Source: Salsipaludibacter albus (GTDB taxonomy: Bacteria > Actinomycetota > Nitriliruptoria > Nitriliruptorales > Nitriliruptoraceae). From it: a stretch of 64,000 nt of DNA. The stretch lies in NCBI RefSeq assembly GCF_019798055.1, contig NZ_JAHOPH010000001.1, positions 248,001 to 312,000 on the forward strand. Reading direction: 5' to 3'. Of the stretch, positions 42,641 to 52,652 are shown piece after piece. The notes under the pieces were generated by a model that ran no database searches, had not been told where the DNA came from, and worked only from the letters and a program-made list of their open reading frames with translations. Numbering within the stretch: position 1 is the stretch's first letter; each line of letters begins with the position of its first letter. Both the position numbers and the translations under genes were made by a program.

Positions 42641-44065
42641 CTAGGGGGACGGACCGGTGTCCGGTCTCAGTCGGGGTCGTCGGGAGAGGTGGGGCCGACT
42701 TGGTTGACGGATGCGGTAGCCGGTCGTGGGCACGGTCCAGGTGCGGGTGCCGTCTCGGTGCCGGGTCAGTTGCCAGTCGCCCCTGGACTTGGCGTTGTTG
42801 AACCGCCTGGACAACAGGGTGAGGTTGGGCGCGTCGGTGGCCCCGCCGGAGGCCCAGCCCTGGACATGGTCGACCTCACACAACGGTCCGGGGGTGGTGG
42901 AGCCGGGGGCGGTGTCGTGCAGGTCACGGGCGATGATCGCGTCCCGCAGCCACCCGTCCACGTGACGGCGTCTCCGGCCATAGCCGACCACCTCGCCACA
43001 GTCGTCGAACAGGAACACTCGCGCATCGGCACCAGCGACGTCCAACCACTTCCGGGCGGTGGCGGATGTGACCTGGATGCGGCCGCCGAGCCGGTTGAGC
43101 ACCCACGCGGGTGCGGAGCCGTCCAACAGTGCTTCCACCGAGCAGGTCAACGACACCGCGGGGCGGCCAGGCGTGGTGGCCGCCGTCGTGGGATCGCCGG
43201 CAGGCAGCGGCGCGAGCGTGGCGGCATCACGGCCGGTCAACAACTCGAACATCGCCTTGGCGCGGCGGGAGGCGTTGCGGCCCCGGACCTGCCAGGCATG
43301 GCGATGGGCAGCCGTCAGTTCAGCGTCGCTCATCCCGGCGGTGTCGGTGTCGTCAGGATGGGGTTCGGCTTCGAACGGAAAGCGGTCGTCGGCACGGTTG
43401 TCGATGGCCTGGGCCGCCCAAGGGAAGTGGTCGGCGTCCAACTCCGCGAACAAGGTCCCGGAACCATCCAGGCGGCCGGCCAAGACGGTCCGGTTGGACT
43501 CGACCGGCTCGGACTCCTTGTCGAGGGCACGCTGCTCGACGAGCTGGGCGACCAGCCAGTCGACCTCGTGGACCAACGCGTCGGCCTCGAACTCGACATG
43601 TGCCCGTGCAAGCTGCCCGACCAGGGCGTCGACCTCGTCGCGCCCTGCGACGTCGACGCGGCCGACGGCGGTGATGATCGCGCGGACCTGCGACCACGAG
43701 ATCAGCCCGTCACGGAAGGCCTGGCGGACGGCGGGCATCCGCACCAGGGTGGTGGCGGCCCGCAGCAGGGCGGTGCGTTCGAACCGGACCATCCGCGCCG
43801 ACTGGGACAACACCAGCTCGACCGCGACCCCGAGCGCTTGGTCGGTCGCGCCGGACTCCACGACCCGCACCAGGTGTTCGACCAACTGCACGGTCAACCG
43901 GTCGACCAAGTGGGCCGTCTCCAACAACTGACCGACCGCCGCCTGCGCCGGCGACCGGGACCAGTCCAGCTCGGCGACCTCGCACGGCGACGGGGCCACC
44001 CCGGTCGGCACCGGAACCGACCGATCGGGCGGCGGTGGCGAGTTCTGAGCGGGATTCAATGTCAT
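42641..44065 (-). CDS. DUF222 and HNH endonuclease domain protein (13E12 family)
   Basis: A 474-residue protein: a helical DUF222 domain (about 40-330) followed by an HNH-type zinc finger nuclease near the C-terminus. In the nuclease, CEVDHVQGWASGGATDAPNL gives the first His, and the region TLLSRRFNNAKSRGDW has Asn where many homologues have the last His. 13E12 (REP13E12) proteins are repetitive in actinobacterial genomes; DNA cleavage or phage attachment roles are proposed. ATG at 44065 is chosen over an upstream extension; AT-rich sequence and an inverted repeat lie before it. Confidence 0.85.
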   Translation of the reverse strand: MTLNPAQNSPPPPDRSVPVPTGVAPSPCEVAELDWSRSPAQAAVGQLLETAHLVDRLTVQLVEHLVRVVESGATDQALGVAVELVLSQSARMVRFERTALLRAATTLVRMPAVRQAFRDGLISWSQVRAIITAVGRVDVAGRDEVDALVGQLARAHVEFEADALVHEVDWLVAQLVEQRALDKESEPVESNRTVLAGRLDGSGTLFAELDADHFPWAAQAIDNRADDRFPFEAEPHPDDTDTAGMSDAELTAAHRHAWQVRGRNASRRAKAMFELLTGRDAATLAPLPAGDPTTAATTPGRPAVSLTCSVEALLDGSAPAWVLNRLGGRIQVTSATARKWLDVAGADARVFLFDDCGEVVGYGRRRRHVDGWLRDAIIARDLHDTAPGSTTPGPLCEVDHVQGWASGGATDAPNLTLLSRRFNNAKSRGDWQLTRHRDGTRTWTVPTTGYRIRQPSRPHLSRRPRLRPDTGPSP

Positions 44066-44071
44066 GACACG

Positions 44072-44089
44072 ACAGTATGCACCTACTGT
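44072..44089. promoter_or_regulatory. Inverted repeat ahead of the DUF222-HNH gene
   Basis: acagta-tgcacc-tactgt, a perfect six-base inverted repeat seven bases before the start codon, in an AT-richer patch. Likely an operator or part of the promoter; which protein binds it is unknown. Confidence 0.45.
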
Positions 44090-44161
44090 GACAATCCAGA
44101 CCTTCTCAGTTCGTTCCATGTGCACGCCGCGCACTCCTTGACGACGTGCCCGACCTGGCCG

Positions 44162-45871
44162 TCAGGACGACTCCTGCTCCACCACGGTCAGGTGGTCGAT
44201 CGCGCGGCTGGCGGCGATGAACAGGCCGGCCGGGCCGTGTTCACGCCAGATCTCCTCCGGGGCCACGACCACGACGTGCGGCCACTCCAACCCGACGGCC
44301 TCGGCCGGGTCCAGCCAGTCACTCCCGCTGGCCCGATCGATCCGTGACACCGGTGCGATGACCGCCGCTTCGGGATCGTCCGGAAGGTCGTCGACCCGGT
44401 GCACGGCGCCTCCCGCGGCGGCGGAGCGCACCTCCGGAGGCGGCTGGCCGTGGTCGGCCCAGAAGGCATCGATCCAGGCCGCGATCGACGACGGCAGGCG
44501 CAGGCTGGTCGACAGGGACACGGCCTCGGCGTCACCCAGCCATGCGGCCGCGTCGCCACCGGCGAAGGACTGCAGCGGGTCCCCGGAGAGCAGGACGGTG
44601 GTCGCCCGACGTCGCAGCAACGCCAGCACGACATCCGGGAGACGCTGGTACTCGTCCACGACCACGAGGTCCCAGTCGGCCCGATCCGTGCGCGGGGATC
44701 CGTCGAGCAGGCGACGCGCGTAGGCGGTCGCCGCCGCACGGATCGGCCGGGCCAGGCCGGTCGAGGCCCCGACGGCACGCAGCAGGTCCGTCGGCGTCGT
44801 CGCGGGGCGCAGCGACTGGCAGGCCGCCTCGGCGGCCCGGCGTGAGGACTCGCCCGGGACGAGCTGCTGGTACTCCTCGACGACGGCCGCCGCCAGGGCA
44901 CGGCTGCTGTCCCGGTACGACTGGGTGGCCGCGCGGGCCCGCACGGCCAGCACCGAGGCGATCTCGTCGGCCGGGACCTGGCCCAACGGGTGCGGCACGG
45001 GGCGGTCGGATGCCAGCAGGTCCCGGCGGGCGGCGAAGGCCGCGTCCAGAGCCCGGGGCAGCGCGAGGTCGCCGTCGTCGGCGGACGCGGGCGGCGTGAC
45101 CTCGTCGGACACGCCGAGGTGCGCCAGGATCCGCGACTGCGGGACCGGGACCACCGAGGCCGTGCCCAGGAGTCGGGTGAGCGCCTCGGCGCGGCGGGCG
45201 AGCCGGGTCGTGCCCGTCACGAACAGCACCCGGTGGCGTGACGGGAGGTCCGCCGACAGCATCCGTCGCGCCAGCTCGACCATGACGATGGCCGACTTGC
45301 CGCTGCCCGGGGGCCCGGTCAGCACGACGTCCCCCGGCGCCGCGGTGATCGTCGCGAGGGCCCGACCCTGCTCCTCGGTCAGGGTCGCGAGCGGATCCGA
45401 CATCCGGTCCTGCACGGCCGCGGCCCGCATCCGCGCACGGATGGTGTCCGCCAGGGCGGTGTCGTCGGCGGTCAACCGGTGCAGCGCCACGGAGCCGTCA
45501 GGGTGCTCGGTGGCCAGCAGGCGGTCCGGTGCGAGCAGGTGCCGCTGGCCGGCCGGGGCGTGCCACGGGACGAGCACGACCTCCTTGTCGGGGTCCAGCA
45601 CCGCCATGCGCCCGACCACCGGATCCCCGTCGGCACCGGTCGCGACCACCAGCGCCGAGCCGTTCGTCCGCATCTCGTCGACCTGGAGCAGGAAGTCGTT
45701 GAAGGTGCGGGCGACCAGGGCGTCGTCGGGATCACCCGTCTCCACCAGCCGGCCCACCGCCTCCTCGCGACGCGCAACGGTGGCCGACAGCAACTCGCGT
45801 GCCGCCGCGATGCGCTCCTCGACGCGTGCGACCACGCCGGGCGCGACCTCGGCACCGGCCGTGGAGGGCAT
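44162..45871 (-). CDS. HelD-like superfamily I ATPase/helicase
   Basis: A 569-residue SF1 ATPase: N-terminal helical region starting AEVAPGVVARVEERIAAARE, Walker A TGPPGSGKSAIVMVEL, Walker B with DEYQ in LVVVDEYQRLPDVVLALL, the motif III-like SGDPLQSFAGGDAA and the closing arginine region IAASRAIDHLTVV. HelD homologues remove or recycle RNA polymerase; this one is shorter than typical HelD (about 700), so function is inferred. ATG at 45871 has no clear ribosome site; an upstream GTG at 45889 is possible. Confidence 0.8.
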   Translation of the reverse strand: MPSTAGAEVAPGVVARVEERIAAARELLSATVARREEAVGRLVETGDPDDALVARTFNDFLLQVDEMRTNGSALVVATGADGDPVVGRMAVLDPDKEVVLVPWHAPAGQRHLLAPDRLLATEHPDGSVALHRLTADDTALADTIRARMRAAAVQDRMSDPLATLTEEQGRALATITAAPGDVVLTGPPGSGKSAIVMVELARRMLSADLPSRHRVLFVTGTTRLARRAEALTRLLGTASVVPVPQSRILAHLGVSDEVTPPASADDGDLALPRALDAAFAARRDLLASDRPVPHPLGQVPADEIASVLAVRARAATQSYRDSSRALAAAVVEEYQQLVPGESSRRAAEAACQSLRPATTPTDLLRAVGASTGLARPIRAAATAYARRLLDGSPRTDRADWDLVVVDEYQRLPDVVLALLRRRATTVLLSGDPLQSFAGGDAAAWLGDAEAVSLSTSLRLPSSIAAWIDAFWADHGQPPPEVRSAAAGGAVHRVDDLPDDPEAAVIAPVSRIDRASGSDWLDPAEAVGLEWPHVVVVAPEEIWREHGPAGLFIAASRAIDHLTVVEQESS

Positions 45872-45974
45872 CAGGGCACCGATCGTCACGAGGGGCAGGC
45901 TCGACCACACGACGGTCGAGGGAGCCCCGCAGCCTAACGTGGCCACCGGACCGCGGTCAGATCCACCCCGCAGC

Positions 45975-46610
45975 TCAGACCCGCCCGGACCGGTCGGCGC
46001 CACCGCGTTCGTCCGGGGTGTCCCCGGCCAGCCACGCCGCGCCCCCTTCGGGCCCGGCCGGGCGCGCGATCCGCTGGCGGCCCGGGTGCTCGGTCAGGCG
46101 GACGTGCAGGTCGATGCCGGTGATCGGGGCCAGGTCCTGCAACATCCGGGTCAGCCGGGTGCCGTCCGGCAGGCGGCCCCCCGGGAGCACCTCGGACAGG
46201 GGCACGAGCACGAACGCGCGCTCGGCCAGCCGGGGATGGGGGACGACCAGGTCGGGCGTGTCCATCTCGACGTCGCCGTAGAGCAAGATGTCGAGGTCCA
46301 GCGTCCGCGGGCCCCAGCGGACCTCCCGGGAACGGTCCCGCCCGAACGCCGCCTCGGTGGCCTGGAGGTCGGCGAGCAGGTCGGCCGGGCGCAACGTCGT
46401 GTCGACCAGGACCACCGCGTTCAGGAACGGGTCCTGGTCGACACCGCCCCATGGGGCGGTCTCGTACACACCTGACACGTCCACGACCGTGATCCCGTCG
46501 GCGTCGTCCAGCGTCCAGGTCGCCGCCTCGATGGTGGCCAGGCGGTCGCCTCGGTTGGTGCCGAGCCCGATCGCGGCGCGCACCGGCACCCTGTCGAGGT
46601 GGTCCGCCAT
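45975..46610 (-). CDS. folK: 6-Hydroxymethyl-7,8-dihydropterin pyrophosphokinase
   Basis: Transfers pyrophosphate from ATP to the pterin in folate synthesis. The 211 residues have AAIGLGTNRGDRLATIEAA at the N-terminus, the loop YETAPWGGVDQDPFLNAV and the ATP/Mg region RWGPRTLDLDILLYGD, all typical. About 40 C-terminal residues are extra. It belongs to the folE/folP/folB set found further downstream, but four plus-strand genes separate them here. Confidence 0.94.
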   Translation of the reverse strand: MADHLDRVPVRAAIGLGTNRGDRLATIEAATWTLDDADGITVVDVSGVYETAPWGGVDQDPFLNAVVLVDTTLRPADLLADLQATEAAFGRDRSREVRWGPRTLDLDILLYGDVEMDTPDLVVPHPRLAERAFVLVPLSEVLPGGRLPDGTRLTRMLQDLAPITGIDLHVRLTEHPGRQRIARPAGPEGGAAWLAGDTPDERGGADRSGRV

Positions 46611-46697
46611 CGTCGACCTCCGGTCGTCGGGGGTCGATGCTACGCAGAGACAGGGTTAGCCTCGGCCGCCGAGTGCACGAGCCGAGCCGGGGGTGGC

Positions 46698-48224
46698 ATG
46701 ACCGAGGACCTGTTGGTCGTCCACGACGTGCGCCGGCCCGGCGAGGACCAGCCCCTGGACCTGGTCGTCGGGGGCGGCCGGATCCGGGCACTCGGACCGG
46801 CCGGGAGCGCGCCGACGACGGCCGACGTGGACCGGATCGACGCAGGGGGCCGGATCGTCGCCCCCGGGCTGTGGGACATGCACGTGCACGTCGGGCAGTG
46901 GGCGCTGGCGCGTCGACGCCTCGACCTGTTCGCCGCGGACTCGGCCGACGACGTCGCCACCCGCATCTCGGCCAAGCTCGCGGACGGCACCCATGTCGGC
47001 GAGTTCCTGGTCGGGCGCCGGATGCGGTCGGCCCTGTGGACGAGCCCACCCCATCGCGACCTGCTCGACCGGGTGGCCCCGGACGTGCCGGTCGTCGTGA
47101 CCAACATCGACCTGCACACCGCGTGGCTGAACGGGGCCGCCCTGGCACGGTTCGGACTGGCGGATCACCCGACCGGCGTGCTGCGCGAGGCGGCGTGCTA
47201 CCGCGTCGTCGAGGCGCTCGCGGACACCTCACTCGGTGAGCGGGACGAGGCCGTCGCCGCAGCGCTGCAGGACGCCGCCGACCTCGGTGTCGTGGGCGTC
47301 AAGGACTTCGAGTTCAGCGATGCCGTGGCGGACTGGCTGCGACGGGTCGACCGCGGCCTGCCACCGGTCCGGGTCGACACGAGCGTCTACGCCGCCCGGC
47401 TGGACGACGCGATCGACCGTGGCTGGCCCACCGGGACCGTCGTGCCCGGGACCGGCGAACGGGTCCGGGCCGGGCACCTCAAGCTGTTCGTGGACGGCGC
47501 GCTCAACAGCGGCACGGCCCTGTGCCACGAACCGACCCCGGGCATGGGCTCCGGCAGCGACGACGACCACGCCGCCCGTGGTGCCGGCAGTCCGGACGAC
47601 GACCCACGCGGTCACCTCGCCACCCCGCCCGACGAGCTGCGAGCCCTGATGGCACGCGCCTGGCAGCACGGCATCGCGCCGGCCGTGCACGCGATCGGGG
47701 ACCTCGCCGTCACCATGGCGCTGGACGCCTTCGACCACGTCGGCTGTCCGGGGCGGATCGAGCACGTCCAGTTGGTCGCCGACGACGACCTGGGTCGCTT
47801 CGACCGGCCCGGCCTGGTCGCGTCCGTGCAACCGACCCACGCCACCGACGACCGCGACGTGACCGACCTGCGCTGGGCGGACCGGGCCGGCCGCGCCTAT
47901 CGGTTCGCCGACCTGGTGGCCGCCGGCGCCCGGCTGGAGTTCGGCTCCGACGCACCCGTGTCGCCGCTGGACCCGTGGGCGGCGATCGCCGTGGCGGTCG
48001 AGCGCACCGACGACGACCGTCCCGCGTGGCACCCGGAGCAGGCCCTGGACCGGGCCACGGCACTGGCCGCGGCCACCCGCGGCCGCACGAGGGTCACCGT
48101 CGGTGACCCGGCCGACCTGGTCCTGCTCGACGACGACCCGCTGGCCTGCGAGGTGTCGACCCTGCGGGCCGGGCCGGTCTGGGCCACCATGGTGGCCGGC
48201 ACCTGGAGTCGAGCTCCCGACTGA
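46698..48224 (+). CDS. Amidohydrolase (YtcJ-like, amidohydrolase 3 family)
   Basis: A 508-residue metal-dependent hydrolase. The first HxH is WDMHVHVGQW, the carboxylated lysine/GVKDFEF region is in the middle, then HAIGDLAV and IEHVQLVADD carry the third and fourth histidines, and FGSDAPVSPLDPW gives the catalytic Asp. YtcJ-like members hydrolyse N-acyl or related groups; the substrate is unknown. GGGGG upstream of ATG 46698. Plus-strand intruder between folK and the other fol genes. Confidence 0.85.
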   Translation: MTEDLLVVHDVRRPGEDQPLDLVVGGGRIRALGPAGSAPTTADVDRIDAGGRIVAPGLWDMHVHVGQWALARRRLDLFAADSADDVATRISAKLADGTHVGEFLVGRRMRSALWTSPPHRDLLDRVAPDVPVVVTNIDLHTAWLNGAALARFGLADHPTGVLREAACYRVVEALADTSLGERDEAVAAALQDAADLGVVGVKDFEFSDAVADWLRRVDRGLPPVRVDTSVYAARLDDAIDRGWPTGTVVPGTGERVRAGHLKLFVDGALNSGTALCHEPTPGMGSGSDDDHAARGAGSPDDDPRGHLATPPDELRALMARAWQHGIAPAVHAIGDLAVTMALDAFDHVGCPGRIEHVQLVADDDLGRFDRPGLVASVQPTHATDDRDVTDLRWADRAGRAYRFADLVAAGARLEFGSDAPVSPLDPWAAIAVAVERTDDDRPAWHPEQALDRATALAAATRGRTRVTVGDPADLVLLDDDPLACEVSTLRAGPVWATMVAGTWSRAPD

Positions 48225-48254
48225 CAGGCCGGACGTGCCACGATGGAGTGGCCG

Positions 48255-48647
48255 TCAGCCGGACAGCCTCGCGAGGGCCCGGTCGAGGCGAGCCCGGGCG
48301 TCCTCGGCGATCGGTCGCACGGACTCGCCGGCGACGTCGAGCATCGCGTGCGGATCAGCCGCGACGACGTCGGTCCCACCGTCCGAGTTGGCACGCAGCA
48401 GGACGTTGCACGGCAGCAGTGCCCCGATGTCGGCGTCCAGTTCGATCGCCCGACGGGCCAGCGGCGGGTTGCATGCCCCCAGGATCGTGTAGCCGCCGAC
48501 GTCCTCGCCGAGCTTGGACTGCAACGTCGCCTGCACGTCGATCTCGCTCAGGATCCCGAAGCCCTCCTCGGCCAGGGCGTCGCGGACCCGGCCCTCGGCG
48601 TCGGCCAGGTCGGTGTCGAGCGTGGTGGTGATGGTGTAGGCACCCAT
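48255..48647 (-). CDS. DUF302 family protein
   Basis: A 130-residue protein of the DUF302 family: [19 protein letters not shown], the conserved Cys in [15 protein letters not shown] and the block [11 protein letters not shown]. Function unknown, often next to detoxification or heme genes. Divergent from the catalase gene with 255 bases between starts; no palindrome of the OxyR or FurA type seen. Confidence 0.85.
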   Translation of the reverse strand: MGAYTITTTLDTDLADAEGRVRDALAEEGFGILSEIDVQATLQSKLGEDVGGYTILGACNPPLARRAIELDADIGALLPCNVLLRANSDGGTDVVAADPHAMLDVAGESVRPIAEDARARLDRALARLSG

Positions 48648-48902
48648 GTGGTCCTCGTGGTCGTCGGTCGTGGTCGTCGTGCCTGTCGCAACGCGCCGTG
48701 CCCGGTCCGACTTCCGACGAGGTGTCCCGCGATCGGGACACGGCCGGTCCGTCCGGTCGGCAGTGTCAGCCGGTCGGGCCCCGTCGATACGGTCGACGAC
48801 CTACCGGACGACGTCCTGGCCGGTGTCCTCCGGGCCCGTCGAACACCACGACGCCCTCGGACCAACCGACCTGCCCCGCAGTTCTGCGACAGAGAGACCA
48901 CC

Positions 48903-50345
48903 GTGACCGAGCAGCGCCCGCCCACGACCACCGATGCCGGGATCAGGGTCCCCAGCGACGAGTACTCGCTGACCGTGGGACCCGATGGCCCCATCCTGCT
49001 CCAGGACCACTACCTCATCGAGCAGATGGCCAACTTCAACCGGGAGCGCATCCCGGAGCGCCAGCCCCATGCCAAGGGCTCCGGGGCCTTCGGGCACTTC
49101 GAGGTGACCCAGGACGTCAGCCAGTGGACCAAGGCCGCGGTGTTCCAGCCGGGCACGACCACCGACTCGCTGATCCGGTTCTCGACCGTGGCCGGGGAAC
49201 GTGGCAGCCCGGACACGTGGCGGGACCCGCGTGGGTTCTCGCTCAAGCTCTACACCACCGAGGGCAACTACGACATGGTGGGGAACAACACGCCGGTGTT
49301 CTTCATCCGTGACCCCATGAAGTTCCAGCACTTCATCCGCTCCCAGAAGCGGCTGCAGGCCAATGGGTTGCGTGACCACGACATGCAGTGGGACTTCTGG
49401 ACGCTGTCGCCCGAGTCGGCCCACCAGGTCACCTGGTTGATGGGTGACCGCGGGATCCCCAAGACCTACCGCCACATGAACGGCTACTCGAGCCACACCT
49501 ACATGTGGGTCAACGCCGCCGGCGAGCGCTTCTGGGTCAAGTACCACTTCAAGACCGACCAGGGGATCGACTTCCTCACCCAGGAGGACGCCGACCGGAT
49601 CGCCGGCGAGGACAGCGACTTCCACCGCCGGGACCTCTACGAGTCGATCGAGTCCGGCGACCACCCCAGCTGGACGCTGAAGGTCCAGGTCATGCCGTTC
49701 GACGAGGCCGCCGACTACCGGTTCAACCCGTTCGACCTGACCAAGGTCTGGCCGCACGACGACTACCCGGTGCACGAGGTCGGGCGCCTCACGCTGGACC
49801 GCAACCCGGTCGACTTCCACACCCAGATCGAGCAGGCCGCCTTCCAGCCCAACAACCTGGTGCCGGGGATCGGCCCGAGCCCGGACAAGATGCTGCTCGG
49901 CCGCCTGTTCTCCTACGCCGACGCCCACCGCGCCCGGCTGGGGGTCAACTACACCCAGATCCCGGTCAACCGACCGCAGGCACCCGTCAACAGTTACAGC
50001 AAGGACGGGGCGATGCGGGTGGACAACGTCACCGACCCGGTGTACGCGCCCAACTCCAAGGGTGGGCCGGCCGCGGATGCTCCCTACGTCGAGAAGTGGC
50101 ACGCGGACGGCGAGTTCCTCCACGCCGCGTACACGCCCCATGCCGATGACGACGACTTCGTCCAGCCACGCGCGCTGGTCAACGAGGTCATGGACGACGC
50201 CGCCCGCGACCGGCTGGTGTCCAACGTCGCCGGCCACCTCGCCGACGGCGTCTCCGACGAGGTCCTGCAGCGCGCCTTCGAGTACTGGCGCAACATCGAC
50301 AAGACCATCGGCGATCGCATCGCCGACGAGTTCGACCGCGCCTAG
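48903..50345 (+). CDS. katA: Monofunctional catalase (small subunit, clade type)
   Basis: Heme catalase of 480 residues. The catalytic histidine is in [14 protein letters not shown] (His56), the essential Asn in [12 protein letters not shown] and the following FFIRDPMKF, and the heme-ligand tyrosine in [15 protein letters not shown]. Length and lack of a C-terminal flavodoxin domain indicate a small-subunit catalase. Start GTG 48903 after agagag. Its last four bases overlap the folB stop on the other strand. Confidence 0.95.
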   Translation: MTEQRPPTTTDAGIRVPSDEYSLTVGPDGPILLQDHYLIEQMANFNRERIPERQPHAKGSGAFGHFEVTQDVSQWTKAAVFQPGTTTDSLIRFSTVAGERGSPDTWRDPRGFSLKLYTTEGNYDMVGNNTPVFFIRDPMKFQHFIRSQKRLQANGLRDHDMQWDFWTLSPESAHQVTWLMGDRGIPKTYRHMNGYSSHTYMWVNAAGERFWVKYHFKTDQGIDFLTQEDADRIAGEDSDFHRRDLYESIESGDHPSWTLKVQVMPFDEAADYRFNPFDLTKVWPHDDYPVHEVGRLTLDRNPVDFHTQIEQAAFQPNNLVPGIGPSPDKMLLGRLFSYADAHRARLGVNYTQIPVNRPQAPVNSYSKDGAMRVDNVTDPVYAPNSKGGPAADAPYVEKWHADGEFLHAAYTPHADDDDFVQPRALVNEVMDDAARDRLVSNVAGHLADGVSDEVLQRAFEYWRNIDKTIGDRIADEFDRA

Positions 50346-50707
50346 CGGCTCGGGCGGGCGCGGGTGATCGTCACCGCGACCTCGGCGACGGGCACCGTCA
50401 CCGGGGCCGACGGCTTGCGAACGGTGACCGTGACCTGCCGGACCGCGTGGTGGCCGAGGACGACGTCGGCGATCCGGGCCGCGAGTGCCTCGATCAGCTG
50501 CACGGGCTCGCCCGACACCACCTCGTAGACCTGGTGGGCGAGCCGGCCGTAGTCCACCGTGTCGGACAGGTCGTCGCTGACCCCGGCGGGGACCAGGTCG
50601 ACCCCGACGTCCAGGTCGACCAGGAACTCCTGGCCGAGCTCGCGCTCGTGGGCGAGGACGCCGTGGTGGCCCCACGCCCGGATGCCCTGCACGGTCATGT
50701 GGTCCAC
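50342..50707 (-). CDS. folB: Dihydroneopterin aldolase
   Basis: Cleaves dihydroneopterin to the hydroxymethyl pterin, substrate of FolK. The 121 residues have [17 protein letters not shown], the central [15 protein letters not shown] and the conserved [15 protein letters not shown] at 50707 has aggagga six bases before it and overlaps the folP stop by 13 bases; an internal ATG at 50698 gives a 4-base overlap and is the alternative. Confidence 0.92.
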   Translation of the reverse strand: MDHMTVQGIRAWGHHGVLAHERELGQEFLVDLDVGVDLVPAGVSDDLSDTVDYGRLAHQVYEVVSGEPVQLIEALAARIADVVLGHHAVRQVTVTVRKPSAPVTVPVAEVAVTITRARPSR

Positions 50708-51603
50708 GGACGTCCTCCTGGTCGGCCGCTCGGGGCAGTCATGTCGGTCGGGACACGTCGCACGGCGAGGGCCACGGCGACGGCCTGGCGGGTCGCCACG
50801 ACGTCGTGCACCCGCACGACGCTGGCGCCGTCGACCACGGCCATCGCGGCCCCGACCGCGGACGCAGGATCCCGGCGGCGCGGGTCCGGTTCACCCGTCA
50901 GGGTGGCGAGGAAGGACTTGCGACTGAGGCCCACCAGCACCGGACCGATGCGTGCGAGGTCGGGCACCGCCCGCAGCAGCGCGAGGTTGTGCTCCAGCGT
51001 CTTGCCGAACCCGATGCCCGGATCGATCGCGATCCGTCCGGGTGCCAGGCCGGCGGCGACCAGCGCGTCGCGCCGTCGAACCAGGAAGTCCGACACGTCG
51101 GCGACGACGTCGTCGTAGGTCGGGTCGCTCTGCATGGTGCGAGGCGTGCCCTGCATGTGCATCAGCACGTAGGGCACGTCGCGCGCGACGACCAACGGCC
51201 ACAGGTCGGGGTCGAAACGCCCGGCCGAGACGTCGTTGACGATGACGGCGCCGGCATCCAGGGCCGCCTCGGCGACGGCGGCCTTGGTCGTGTCCACCGA
51301 CACCGTCACCCCGTCGTCGGCGAGCGCGCGCACCACCGGCACGACGCGGGCGATCTCGGTGGCCGCGTCGACCGACGCGGAGCCTGGTCGGGTCGACTCT
51401 CCCCCGACGTCGACGATGTCGGCGCCGGCGGCGACCAGCTCGCGGGCATGGGCGATGGCGGGGGCGGGGTCGCCGTCCACGGCGAAGGCCAGGCCACCGT
51501 CGGAGAACGAGTCCGGGGTCGTGTTCACGATGCCCATGACCGCCGGACGCGAAGGACCGAAGTTCCGACGGTCGTCCGGGTCGGCGTGCACCTGCCAGGT
51601 CAT
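50695..51603 (-). CDS. folP: Dihydropteroate synthase
   Basis: Condenses the pterin pyrophosphate with p-aminobenzoate. The 302 residues have MGIVNTTPDSFSDGG, VDVGGESTRPGS, and VSVDTTKAAVAEAAL, with IVNDVSAGRF, the typical order. ATG at 51603. Target of sulfonamides in other species. Upstream on the other strand is the DUF1028 gene. Confidence 0.96.
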   Translation of the reverse strand: MTWQVHADPDDRRNFGPSRPAVMGIVNTTPDSFSDGGLAFAVDGDPAPAIAHARELVAAGADIVDVGGESTRPGSASVDAATEIARVVPVVRALADDGVTVSVDTTKAAVAEAALDAGAVIVNDVSAGRFDPDLWPLVVARDVPYVLMHMQGTPRTMQSDPTYDDVVADVSDFLVRRRDALVAAGLAPGRIAIDPGIGFGKTLEHNLALLRAVPDLARIGPVLVGLSRKSFLATLTGEPDPRRRDPASAVGAAMAVVDGASVVRVHDVVATRQAVAVALAVRRVPTDMTAPSGRPGGRPWTT

Positions 51604-51728
51604 CGGTCGTCTCGGGGGTCGAGGCACGCCTCCCACGGTACGCGGCGGGTGGGGCTCGGACCGGACGGTCCGGACGGCTCCGGACGGCGGGTCTACCGTG
51701 CCGACGAGGCGGACCGGAGGCGGACACC

Positions 51729-52625
51729 ATGACGTACTCGATCGTTGCACGAGACCCGGAGTCCGGCGAGCTCGGCATGGCCGTGCACAGCCGGGTGTTC
51801 GGGGTCGGTCGGGCGCTGCACCACGTCCGCGGTGGGGTGGGCGCCGTCAACAGCCAGGCCATGGCCCTGCCGGCCCATGCGACTCGCACGCTCGACGGGA
51901 TCGCCGCCGGGGCGACGGCCGCCGAGGCCCTCGAGGACTCGCTGTCCCGCGACGACGCACGGGAGCGTCGCCAGGTCATCGCCATCGACGTGGCCGGTGG
52001 CACGGCCGCGCACACCGGCAGTGCGTGCATCGCGAGCGCCGGCCACCACGTCGGCCCGGACTGGGTCGTGGCCGGCAACATCCTGGCCGACGACGGCGTC
52101 GTGGAGGCGATGGTCGCGGCGGCCGAACGTGACACCGACCGGTCGCTGCCGCGGCTGCTGCTGGAGGTCCTGCAGGCCGCCGAGGCCGCGGGCGGGGACG
52201 CGCGCGGCAGCCAGTCGGCGGCGATGCTGGTCGCGGGACCGGACCACACGGGCGACCCGCTCGTCGACCGCGTCGTGGACCTGCGCATCGACGACCACGT
52301 CGCCCCGGTGACCGAGCTCGGCCGACTGCTGGCACGGGCGGAGGCCGGTCACGTGTTCGAACGGGCCGAGCGCCTGCTCGGTGACGGGGAGCCCGGACGC
52401 GCGGCCGAGCTGTTCGGCGAGGCGCTCGACGCCGTCGACCGTGACCCCGAGTTCGTCGTGTGGACCGCACTGTCGTTGGCGGGCGCCGGGGACGAGGCGG
52501 GTGCACGCGACCTGGTCGCCACGCTCCACGACCACCCCGACGTCGCCCGCTGGCAGGACTTCACCCACCGCCTCGCCGCTGCCGGCATGGTCGACCCCGA
52601 CACCGCCACCACCTGGTGGACCTGA
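51729..52625 (+). CDS. DUF1028 family protein (Ntn-hydrolase-like) with C-terminal extension
   Basis: A 298-residue protein: the first 200 residues match DUF1028 (TYSIVARDPESGELGMAVHS, VNSQAMALPAHATRTL, SACIASAGHHVGPDWVVAGN), a fold of the N-terminal-nucleophile hydrolase type, and the rest (RAEAGHVFERAERLLGDGEP...) is helical, resembling a TPR-like or peptidoglycan-binding tail. Function unknown. Ribosome site ggaggcg before the ATG. It is the only plus-strand gene between folP and folE. Confidence 0.85.
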   Translation: MTYSIVARDPESGELGMAVHSRVFGVGRALHHVRGGVGAVNSQAMALPAHATRTLDGIAAGATAAEALEDSLSRDDARERRQVIAIDVAGGTAAHTGSACIASAGHHVGPDWVVAGNILADDGVVEAMVAAAERDTDRSLPRLLLEVLQAAEAAGGDARGSQSAAMLVAGPDHTGDPLVDRVVDLRIDDHVAPVTELGRLLARAEAGHVFERAERLLGDGEPGRAAELFGEALDAVDRDPEFVVWTALSLAGAGDEAGARDLVATLHDHPDVARWQDFTHRLAAAGMVDPDTATTWWT

Positions 52626-52652
52626 CCCGTGAAGGCGGGGCAACCGCTGGAG

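Noticed and set aside
48648-48902. OxyR or FurA site between the DUF302 and catalase genes
   Set aside because: No inverted repeat of that type seen by eye.
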